Shown piece by piece: positions 53,573 through 60,512 of a DNA stretch of 64,000 nt. The notes beneath the pieces were generated by a model, which worked only from the letters and a program-made list of their open reading frames with translations, ran no database searches and was not told where the DNA came from. The position numbers and the translations under genes are program-made. Source of the stretch: an uncultured Bacteroidia bacterium (GTDB lineage Bacteria; Bacteroidota; Bacteroidia; Bacteroidales; UBA932); NCBI GenBank assembly GCA_902792815.1, contig CADBAY010000006.1:1-64000 (forward strand), written 5' to 3'. Each line of letters begins with the position of its first letter. Positions within the stretch are counted from its first letter, which is position 1.

Positions 53573-53617
53573 AATCCGCAAAATCTGCTTCAGGCCGTTG
53601 CCTGGAGCGGATTTTTG
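53573..53617 (+). terminator. Rho-independent terminator after the small membrane protein gene
   Basis: AATCCGC (53573-53579) pairs with GCGGATT (53607-53613), and an inner 8-bp stem CTTCAGGC/GCCTGGAG has a CGTT loop; the T-run continues after the stem. Confidence 0.75.
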
Positions 53618-53649
53618 CTTTAGTTTTGGGTCGGTCATCAGGCCGCCCT

Positions 53650-53711
53650 GCCGTTTGGTGGTTCTGCCTGGTGCGGGCAAACAGCATTATCGGCTGTTTT
53701 TGCTGTTTGCC
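53650..53711. repeat. REP-like repeat, left flank of the RAYT gene
   Basis: CGTTTGGTGGTT (53652-53663) is followed by GTGCGGGCAAAC and a perfect 10-bp inverted repeat GGCAAACAGC/GCTGTTTGCC (53676-53685 with 53702-53711). The same blocks, in the same order and orientation, occur after the gene at 54598-54659. A GTGG tetranucleotide at the foot of a palindrome is typical of REP sequences. Confidence 0.8.
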
Positions 53712-53740
53712 TAAACATAATATAACCAGCAAAAGACACT

Positions 53741-54595
53741 ATGAGATTCTTTTTTATTACAACCGATCACCTTGAAAGCAAGATTTGGTTCAGAGACAAA
53801 TCGGACTATGTTGTGGGGATGAATTATGTTGCCGTCATTTCGTTCGCCAAAAAGATAAAAGTAATAACGTTTATCTTGATGTCCAATCATGTTCATTTTT
53901 TGCTTCAGTGCACCAAAGAGGAGGCACGAGAGTTTATCTCGGCCTTTAAAGCGTTATACGGTAAATACTACTGCCAAAAATATGGAACCAAGCGGTTTAT
54001 GTGCCGTAATAAAATAGATATCAGAGAAATAACATTTGAGAACGAAGCCCTGGAAAGAGTGGTTGCATATATACAAATGAATAGCGTTGCGGCCAGGATA
54101 AGTTTGGAGGCGGGCGGATATAAATGGGGAACCGGAGCCTGTTTCTTCAACGACAACCGGCCTTTGGGAAAGCGCCTCGGGGACTTTTCCCGCCGCTCGC
54201 AGATACGATTGCTGAAAAGCAATGTGAAATTACCACAGGACTGGCGAATAAGCGAAGACGGCTATGTCTTGCCGGAATCGTATGTATGCATAGAGTTTGT
54301 GCAGAGGCTTTTCAAAACGCCTTCAAGAATGATGTATTTCTTGCATAATTCTTCTAAAGCCAAGTTGGTATTGGGAAAGGTAGCGCCATCATTCAAAGAT
54401 GAAATCGTTCTGGAGGTGGCAAAAGATTTATGCCGCACTCTATATTTTAAAAAGACCTTCACATATTTAACCGAAGAAGAACTGACAGACTTGGTAAAGC
54501 AACTAAGCCGCCGCTTAAGTGCCGATGCCCATCAAATATGCCGGGTTCTGGGCCTGTCATATGTGGAAGTTACCCGCCTGCTTGACAGAGTATAA
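53741..54595 (+). CDS. REP-associated tyrosine transposase (RAYT, Y1/HUH family)
   Basis: This 284-residue protein has the single-strand DNA transposase fold. The HUH motif is HVH at residues 50-52 in VITFILMSNHVHFLLQ. A catalytic tyrosine is expected in ISAFKALYGKYYCQKYG (one of Tyr73, 76, 77). YIQMNSVAARI matches the usual YIHLNPVRAGL block. A C-terminal extension with helix-turn-helix-like sequence (ADAHQICRVLGLSYVEVTRLL) is present. Such domesticated transposases cut and join REP hairpins. The gene is flanked by REP-like repeats and is AT-richer than its neighbours, suggesting acquisition. It has no clear -7 box. It appears intact. Confidence 0.88.
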   Translation: MRFFFITTDHLESKIWFRDKSDYVVGMNYVAVISFAKKIKVITFILMSNHVHFLLQCTKEEAREFISAFKALYGKYYCQKYGTKRFMCRNKIDIREITFENEALERVVAYIQMNSVAARISLEAGGYKWGTGACFFNDNRPLGKRLGDFSRRSQIRLLKSNVKLPQDWRISEDGYVLPESYVCIEFVQRLFKTPSRMMYFLHNSSKAKLVLGKVAPSFKDEIVLEVAKDLCRTLYFKKTFTYLTEEELTDLVKQLSRRLSADAHQICRVLGLSYVEVTRLLDRV

Positions 54596-54597
54596 AC

Positions 54598-54685
54598 GTC
54601 GTTTGGTGGTTGTCTAATGTGCGGCCAAACGTCAAAATGGGCCCCAAATGCTGTTTGCCCACACATCTTCAAACCACTTAACGAC
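54598..54685. repeat. REP-like repeat, right flank of the RAYT gene
   Basis: It repeats the left-flank blocks: CGTTTGGTGGTT (54600-54611), TGTGCGGCCAAAC and GCTGTTTGCC (54650-54659). In addition GTCGTTTGGTGGTT (54598-54611) faces AACCACTTAACGAC (54672-54685), pairing at 12 of 14 positions, so the whole unit can fold as one hairpin. Confidence 0.78.
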
Positions 54686-54742
54686 ACCGTAGTTGCCGGG
54701 CGGGCGCCTTTCCGCGGTTTTGCCAAATTCGGCAAAAATCGC

Positions 54743-54750
54743 TATATTTG
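54743..54750 (+). promoter_or_regulatory. Predicted -7 box of mutS, near-leaderless
   Basis: TATATTTG ends 6 bases before the ATG at 54757. The TTG at 54748 is part of this box, so it is not the start codon. Confidence 0.6.
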
Positions 54751-54756
54751 AAAGCT

Positions 54757-57366
54757 ATGGCAAAATCAGCGGAAGATACCCCACTGCTTAAGCAGTACTT
54801 CTCTATAAAGGCGCAACATCCCGAGGCCCTGCTGCTCTATCGCGTCGGGGATTTCTACGAGTGTTACTCCGACGATGCGGTAACCCTCAGCAAGGTGCTG
54901 GGAATCGTGCTTACTCGCCGCTCCAACGGCGACAAAGGGGACACGCCCATGGCCGGCTTCCCCCATCACGCCATCGACACCTATCTTCCCAAACTCGTCC
55001 GCGCCGGCTTCAAAGTAGCCATCTGCGACCAGCTCGAAGACCCTAAACTATCCCAATCAAAACTTGTCAAAAGGGGAGTCACCGAGATCCTCACTCCCGG
55101 CGTAGCCTTCGGCGAAACCATGCTCGAGGGCAAGGAACACAACTGGCTCGCCGGCCTGAACTTCGACGGTCCGGAGTGCGGAGCCGCCTTCCTGGACGCC
55201 TCTACCGGCACTTTCAAAGTGGCCCAGGGCAGCCCCGAATACATTGCCACCCTCCTTTACAGTTTCCGTCCCAAGGAGCTCGTGGTTCAGCGCGATATCT
55301 ACCGCAAGGTCAAAGAGCGCTTCCCCGACTTTTACATAACTTCCCTTGACGAATGGGCGTTCGTGCAGGACGCCGCCACCGAAAAGCTCTGCCGCCAGAT
55401 GGGCACCCAGAGCCTAAAAGGCTTTGCCATCGACCGCTATCCCCTGGCCGTGCAGGCCGCCGGCGCCCTCATTTATTATCTCGAACAAACCCACCACGAA
55501 GGCCTCAAGAACATCTGCAGCATAGGACGCATCGACGAAGGCAGCTTTGTGTGGATGGACCGCTTCACCTTCCGTAACCTAGAGATTTTTCAGTCCAACG
55601 CAGGGGTGGAAGGCACAAGCCTGGTGGACGTTCTGGACCGCTGCTCTTCCCCCATGGGAAGCCGCCTGCTGCGTGAATGGCTCTCGCTCCCCATAATCGA
55701 TATCCAGGCCCTGAACGGCCGCTACGATGTGGTACAGTTCTTCTTTGACAACGAAGAGGCCCTGCAGGATGTCCGCACCCGCATCGGCGATATCGGCGAC
55801 CTGGACCGCATAACGGCACGCGCCGCCACGGGTAAGATCAACCCGCGCGAGATGATGCAGCTTGCCCGTTCGCTCTCCCAGATGACCCCGGTCCGCACCA
55901 TCTGCGACGGCACCGGTATCCCCGCCCTGGACAAGCTCGCCAAGGGCATCAAAGATACCGATCCCCTGCTGGAGCGCATCCGCAGCACCATGGCTGAAAA
56001 TCCTGCCGTGCAGCTGGGCAAGGGCGACGTCATCGCCGCCGGCGTAAACAAAGAGCTGGACGAGCTGCGCGCCATATCGCGCGGCGGCAAAGAATACCTC
56101 CTGCAGATGCAGCAGAGGGAGATAGAACGCACCGGCATCAGCTCTCTTAAGATAGGCTACAACAACGTATTCGGCTATTACATAGAGGTACGCAACACTT
56201 TCCGCGACCAGGTTCCTCCCGAATGGATACGCAAGCAGACCCTTGTGTCGGCTGAGCGATACATTACCGAGGAACTCAAGGAGTACGAGAGCCGCATCCT
56301 CACCGCCGAGGATTCCATCTACGCCCTTGAATCGCAACTCTACGCCAGGCTCGTCTCCGACATCCAGAAGCGCATCAAGGACATCCAGGCCAACTGCCGC
56401 ATCATATCAACCCTCGACGTGCTCCAGGGCTTCGCGCTCCAGGCCATCGAGAAGAGCTACTGCCGCCCGGTGATGGACAAGAGTCTCTCGTTCGACATAA
56501 AGGCGGGCCGCCATCCGGTTATCGAAACCATGATGGGCCCGGGCGAGGAGTACGTTCCCAACGACATTTCGATGGACAGCCGCCGCGAGCAGATAATGGT
56601 GCTCACGGGACCCAATATGGCCGGTAAATCGGCCCTGCTGCGCCAGACGGCCCTTATAGTGCTTATGGCCCAGTGCGGATCTTGGGTGCCGGCGCGGGAG
56701 GCCCGCATAGGCGTATTCGATAAAATCTTCACACGCGTTGGCGCCACCGACAATATCTCACGGGGCGAGTCCACGTTCATGGTGGAGATGCTGGAGACGT
56801 CGATGATCATGCACAATCTTTCCGAGCGTTCGCTGGTGCTGATGGACGAGATCGGCCGCGGTACATCCACCTACGACGGCATGTCAATAGCCCGCGCCCT
56901 CATAGAGTATGTACACGAAAAAGGGCATGGCGCCAAGACTCTCTTCGCCACTCATTACCATGAGCTCAACGACATGGAAAACCGCTTCCCGCGCGTGCAT
57001 AACTGGCATATTGCCGTAAAGGAAGAGGGGCACGACGTAGTGTTCCTGCGCAAGCTCGAGAGGGGAGGCGTGGCCCACAGCTTCGGTATCCACGTGGCCC
57101 GTATGGCCGGAATGCCGCAGGAGGTCATACACTCCGCCGAGAGGACTCTGCGCGAGCTTGAAAGGCGCGAAAAAACTTCTGACGCCCTGTCCAAAGACAC
57201 CGCCGAGGACGGCAGCGTGCAGCTTTCTTTCTTCCAGCTTGACGACCCCACGCTCAGCTCCGTCAAAGAACAGCTCGAGAAGGCCGACCTCGACAACATG
57301 ACCCCCCTCCAGGCCTTCGACCTCCTGCGAAAACTAAAGGAGGAAGTGGGGGCCGCCCAAAATTGA
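54757..57366 (+). CDS. mutS: DNA mismatch repair protein MutS
   Basis: MutS recognises mismatches. The 869-residue protein has the N-terminal mismatch-binding motif (LLKQYFSIKAQHPEALLLYRVGDFYECYSDDA; the Phe-Tyr-Glu of DFYE intercalates), the connector and lever domains, the clamp (YIEVRNTF...VPPEWIRKQTLVSAERY), and the ATPase: GPNMAGKSALLRQ (Walker A), FTRVGATDNISRGESTFMVEM, LVLMDEIGRGTSTYDG (Walker B), and THYHEL. The start is fixed by the -7 box. Its length and motifs are those of a normal MutS1. Confidence 0.97.
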   Translation: MAKSAEDTPLLKQYFSIKAQHPEALLLYRVGDFYECYSDDAVTLSKVLGIVLTRRSNGDKGDTPMAGFPHHAIDTYLPKLVRAGFKVAICDQLEDPKLSQSKLVKRGVTEILTPGVAFGETMLEGKEHNWLAGLNFDGPECGAAFLDASTGTFKVAQGSPEYIATLLYSFRPKELVVQRDIYRKVKERFPDFYITSLDEWAFVQDAATEKLCRQMGTQSLKGFAIDRYPLAVQAAGALIYYLEQTHHEGLKNICSIGRIDEGSFVWMDRFTFRNLEIFQSNAGVEGTSLVDVLDRCSSPMGSRLLREWLSLPIIDIQALNGRYDVVQFFFDNEEALQDVRTRIGDIGDLDRITARAATGKINPREMMQLARSLSQMTPVRTICDGTGIPALDKLAKGIKDTDPLLERIRSTMAENPAVQLGKGDVIAAGVNKELDELRAISRGGKEYLLQMQQREIERTGISSLKIGYNNVFGYYIEVRNTFRDQVPPEWIRKQTLVSAERYITEELKEYESRILTAEDSIYALESQLYARLVSDIQKRIKDIQANCRIISTLDVLQGFALQAIEKSYCRPVMDKSLSFDIKAGRHPVIETMMGPGEEYVPNDISMDSRREQIMVLTGPNMAGKSALLRQTALIVLMAQCGSWVPAREARIGVFDKIFTRVGATDNISRGESTFMVEMLETSMIMHNLSERSLVLMDEIGRGTSTYDGMSIARALIEYVHEKGHGAKTLFATHYHELNDMENRFPRVHNWHIAVKEEGHDVVFLRKLERGGVAHSFGIHVARMAGMPQEVIHSAERTLRELERREKTSDALSKDTAEDGSVQLSFFQLDDPTLSSVKEQLEKADLDNMTPLQAFDLLRKLKEEVGAAQN

Positions 57367-57373
57367 TAGCACC

Positions 57374-58645
57374 ATGAGACGAATTCTTGCTCTATGCGCC
57401 CTGGCGCTCTGTCTGCTGCCCGCCGCCGGACAGAACTGGACCCACGACCCCGCCCTTGAGGCCGCCCTCAAGGAAGATATACTCCGCGCAGGCAACAACA
57501 ACTACACCTACCATCACGGCGACTTGCGTGACACGCCTCCGCCGGCAGGTTATAAGCCATTCTACATCAGCCATTACTCCCGTCACGGAAGCCGTCACAC
57601 CTGGGGAAGCGACTACTATGTCCTTATCCTGGACGTGCTGCACAAGGCCGACAGCCTGGGCATATTGAGCGACGGTGGACGCGCCGCCTTGGAAGAGACG
57701 CAGCAGGTGTTCGATGCTTGGGGCGGAATGGACGCCCGGCTTTCGCAGCGCGGTGTAAGGGAGCACTCAGGTATTGGAGCGAGGATGGTAAAACGCTTCC
57801 CCGCAGTGTTCCGCGGGAGCCCCGAGATCCGCGCCATCGCCAGCGTATCGCAGCGCTGCATCATCAGCATGAACGCTTTTACCACGGCCGTATCGGCGGC
57901 GCGCCCCAAGACGCGGTGGTATCTCGATACGGGCGAGGCCCTTATGGAATATATAGGCGCCACGGGCCACAAACTGCCCATCTGCAAGGAGCTGGCCGTG
58001 CCTATGAAGGAGCATCTCTGGGACGCTCCGTGCGACAGCACCTATATCCTTGGCTCCTTGTTCACCGATGCGGCCGCGGCCCGTGGGCTTATCACGGATC
58101 TTGCCCGCTTCAACAAGGCCCTCTACCGCACCGCCACCATAGCGCCCTGCTGGGACATAGAGGAACGCATCCTGCCGCTTATGCAGTTTGAGTACCTCTA
58201 CCGCTACTGCGCTTATGAGGCAAGTTCCCAGTACGCCAATTACGGCAGCGTTGAGGAAATCGATCCCCAGCGGCTTGATTCGGCCCATCAGCTGGTGGAC
58301 GATATAGTGGCCAAGGCCGACGAGGCCATAGCGGGCGGCAAATATGCGGTGGACCTTCGTTTCGGGCACGATTATCCTCTCCTCACGCTCGTCTCATACC
58401 TTGGCGTTGAGGGGCCCGGCAGCCGCATGCCGTTCAGCGAGATTGCCTCGCGCTGGTGGTGCTGGCGCGAGCTGTGCATGGGATCCAACCTTCAGATGAT
58501 ATTCTACCGCAACCGGGCCGGCTGCGTGCTGGTGAAGTTCCTTTACCAGGAGCAGGAGAGGAGCCTGAGGAACCTCCAGAGCGTGAGCGGACCTTACTAT
58601 GACTGGGAGACTGTAAAGGCAAACATTCAGGGTTACAGGCGATGA
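57374..58645 (+). CDS. Exported histidine-acid phosphatase (MINPP/phytase-like)
   Basis: This 423-residue protein has a signal peptide (MRRILALCALALCLLPAAGQ). The histidine phosphatase signature ISHYSRHGSRHTWGSD is near residue 64; the RHG His is the phosphorylated nucleophile. LSQRGVREHSGIGARMVKRF and the C-terminal catalytic FGHDYPLLTLVSYLG (HD proton donor region) follow. The pattern matches Bacteroidetes multiple inositol-polyphosphate phosphatases that cleave phytate, although other phosphate esters are possible. It starts 7 bases after mutS and overlaps the glycosyltransferase start (ATGA). Confidence 0.87.
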   Translation: MRRILALCALALCLLPAAGQNWTHDPALEAALKEDILRAGNNNYTYHHGDLRDTPPPAGYKPFYISHYSRHGSRHTWGSDYYVLILDVLHKADSLGILSDGGRAALEETQQVFDAWGGMDARLSQRGVREHSGIGARMVKRFPAVFRGSPEIRAIASVSQRCIISMNAFTTAVSAARPKTRWYLDTGEALMEYIGATGHKLPICKELAVPMKEHLWDAPCDSTYILGSLFTDAAAARGLITDLARFNKALYRTATIAPCWDIEERILPLMQFEYLYRYCAYEASSQYANYGSVEEIDPQRLDSAHQLVDDIVAKADEAIAGGKYAVDLRFGHDYPLLTLVSYLGVEGPGSRMPFSEIASRWWCWRELCMGSNLQMIFYRNRAGCVLVKFLYQEQERSLRNLQSVSGPYYDWETVKANIQGYRR

Positions 58646-59922
58646 AGAAAGTTTTGATAATCAGTTACTACTGGCCTCCTACCGGGGGCAGCGGAGTGCA
58701 GCGCTGGGTCAAGTTCACCAAGTATCTGCGCGAGTTCGGCTGGGAGCCTGTGATCTACACCCCCGAGAATCCCGAGCAGCTGGCCGTGGACGAGAGTCTG
58801 CTGGAAGAGATTCCCGCCGGCGTTACCGTGCTCAAGCGCCACATCACCGAGCCATACGCTATCTATCATAAATTCTTCGGCGCTTCCGACAAAGGTGCCG
58901 GAGTGAATCCGCTCAACCAGCAGAAGAAGACCTTCAAGCAGCGCCTGGTGGTGGGCCTGAGGGGCAATCTGTTCGTTCCCGATCCGCGTGCCGGATGGGT
59001 TGGCCCGAGTGTGAGGTATCTGCGTAAATATCTGAAAGAGAATCCTGTAGATGCAGTGGTCACTACCGGTCCGCCCCATTCGATGCATCTGATAGGTATG
59101 CGCTTGAAGCGCCTTACGGGAGTGAGGTGGATTGCCGACTTCCGTGACCCTTGGACGGAGATGCATTACTTCAAGCACATGGGACTGCTGCCCTGGACGG
59201 CGGCGGAACACAGGAGGATGGAGCAGAAAGTGCTCGAGAGCGCCGATGCCGTAATAGCCGTGTCGGCGCCCGTACGTGACGACTTCCAAGCCCGTACCGC
59301 TACGCCGGTGCACCTGATTACCAACGGCTTTGACGAATGCGACTTCGCCGCGTTCCCCAATCCCCTGCCGCGCAACGAGTTCAGCCTTGTGCATACCGGC
59401 CTTTTTGCTTCCGACGGCAACCCGCTGCGCCTTTGGGATGTGCTCTCTGGCAAATGTGCCGCCGACCGCTCCTTTAAGGAGCAGCTGCGCATACGCCTCG
59501 CCGGCAAGACCGACACCGAAATTCTTGAGGCGCTCCGCATAAGGGGCCTCTCGGACAACGTGGAGAACCTTGGCTACCTGCCTCACAATCAGACTACTGC
59601 GCTGCAGCAGTCGGCATCCGTGCTGTTGCTTCCGCTGCGTGACGAGCCGGAGTATGCCAAGGCCCTTCCGGGCAAGATATTCGAGTATATGGCAGCCCGC
59701 CGTCCTGTGCTCGGCATAGGGCAGGAAGGGGGCGCCGCCGCGCGCATGCTCTCCGAAACCGGTTCCGGAGTAATGTACGGCTGGGACAAGGTTGAGCCGC
59801 TTGAAAACTATATCCAGGCCGCCTGGGAGAAGCATCTCGCGGGCGAAGAAGAACCTCTCCGTGGGGACGTTTCACAGTATTCCCGCAGGGCTCTCACCGA
59901 AAAACTATCCAAAGTGCTATGA
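58642..59922 (+). CDS. GT4-type glycosyltransferase
   Basis: This 426-residue protein has the GT-B fold. The N-terminus is LIISYYWPPTGGSGVQRWVKFTKYL, with the GG loop near residue 15. DPRAGWVGPSVRYLRKYLKENP, WIADFRDPWTEMHYFKHMG and LESADAVIAVSAPVRDDF follow. The C-terminal donor site is LPLRDEPEYAKALPGKIFEYMAARRPVLGIG. It transfers a sugar in the cytoplasm, probably for surface polysaccharide or lipid-linked glycan; the acceptor is unknown. It overlaps both neighbours by 4 bases, inside a compact run that also includes CpXC and YfhO genes. Confidence 0.88.
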   Translation: MKKVLIISYYWPPTGGSGVQRWVKFTKYLREFGWEPVIYTPENPEQLAVDESLLEEIPAGVTVLKRHITEPYAIYHKFFGASDKGAGVNPLNQQKKTFKQRLVVGLRGNLFVPDPRAGWVGPSVRYLRKYLKENPVDAVVTTGPPHSMHLIGMRLKRLTGVRWIADFRDPWTEMHYFKHMGLLPWTAAEHRRMEQKVLESADAVIAVSAPVRDDFQARTATPVHLITNGFDECDFAAFPNPLPRNEFSLVHTGLFASDGNPLRLWDVLSGKCAADRSFKEQLRIRLAGKTDTEILEALRIRGLSDNVENLGYLPHNQTTALQQSASVLLLPLRDEPEYAKALPGKIFEYMAARRPVLGIGQEGGAAARMLSETGSGVMYGWDKVEPLENYIQAAWEKHLAGEEEPLRGDVSQYSRRALTEKLSKVL

Positions 59923-60506
59923 GTTCGGTTTCGGCAATTTCGGCTTTCCGTTGCTCCCGCTGCGGCAGGGAGTATGAGGCCCTCGTTTACAGGATGATTG
60001 ACGCTGAGGCGGAACCATCTCTGAAGGAGAGGGTCAAAGACGGCAGCCTGTTCGTGCGCGAGTGCCCTTCCTGCGGATGCAAGGAGCTTATTTTAAGCCC
60101 GGTTATTTACCGTGATTCCCACCTGCTGCTGTGCCTTTCGGACCGTCCCATTGCGGTTGAGGGCCTGGAGGGCGTTCAGGGGCGGCTGGTTTCCGACGTG
60201 GGTTCGCTCATCGAAAAGGTAAAGGTTTTCGATGCGGGCCTTGACGATGTGCCGCTGGAGATTTGCAAGTACGTTACCCGTCAGGAATTAGGCAAGAGAG
60301 TCGATCTGAAATTCCTGCGCCTTGAGGGGGCAGACCACGATATCATATTCACTTATCCCGAGGGAGGGCAGATGCAACTGCTGAGCGTAGGCTTCAATGT
60401 GTACGAAGATTGCTGCGCAATAGTGGGGCGGAACCCTTCTTTGACAGCGGGCCTCCAGGGGCTTGTGAAGATCGACCGCGAGTGGGTGGAACAATTTATT
60501 GCTTAG
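59919..60506 (+). CDS. CpXC-domain zinc-ribbon protein
   Basis: This 195-residue protein starts with paired CxxC knuckles: FRCSRCGREYEALVYRMIDAE and LFVRECPSCGCKELILSP, joined by SLKERVKDGS. This is the CpXC layout, probably binding zinc. The C-terminal half (LEICKYVTRQELGKRVDLKFL, VGFNVYEDCCAIVGRN) is mixed alpha/beta with unknown role. It overlaps the glycosyltransferase by 4 bases and lies 6 bases before the YfhO-type gene. Its function is not known in any family member that I can name. Confidence 0.75.
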   Translation: MSSVSAISAFRCSRCGREYEALVYRMIDAEAEPSLKERVKDGSLFVRECPSCGCKELILSPVIYRDSHLLLCLSDRPIAVEGLEGVQGRLVSDVGSLIEKVKVFDAGLDDVPLEICKYVTRQELGKRVDLKFLRLEGADHDIIFTYPEGGQMQLLSVGFNVYEDCCAIVGRNPSLTAGLQGLVKIDREWVEQFIA

Positions 60507-60512
60507 AGCGTT

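Noticed and set aside
54748-54756. TTG start for mutS
   Set aside because: It lies within the TATATTTG promoter box; the ATG at 54757 is the natural start.
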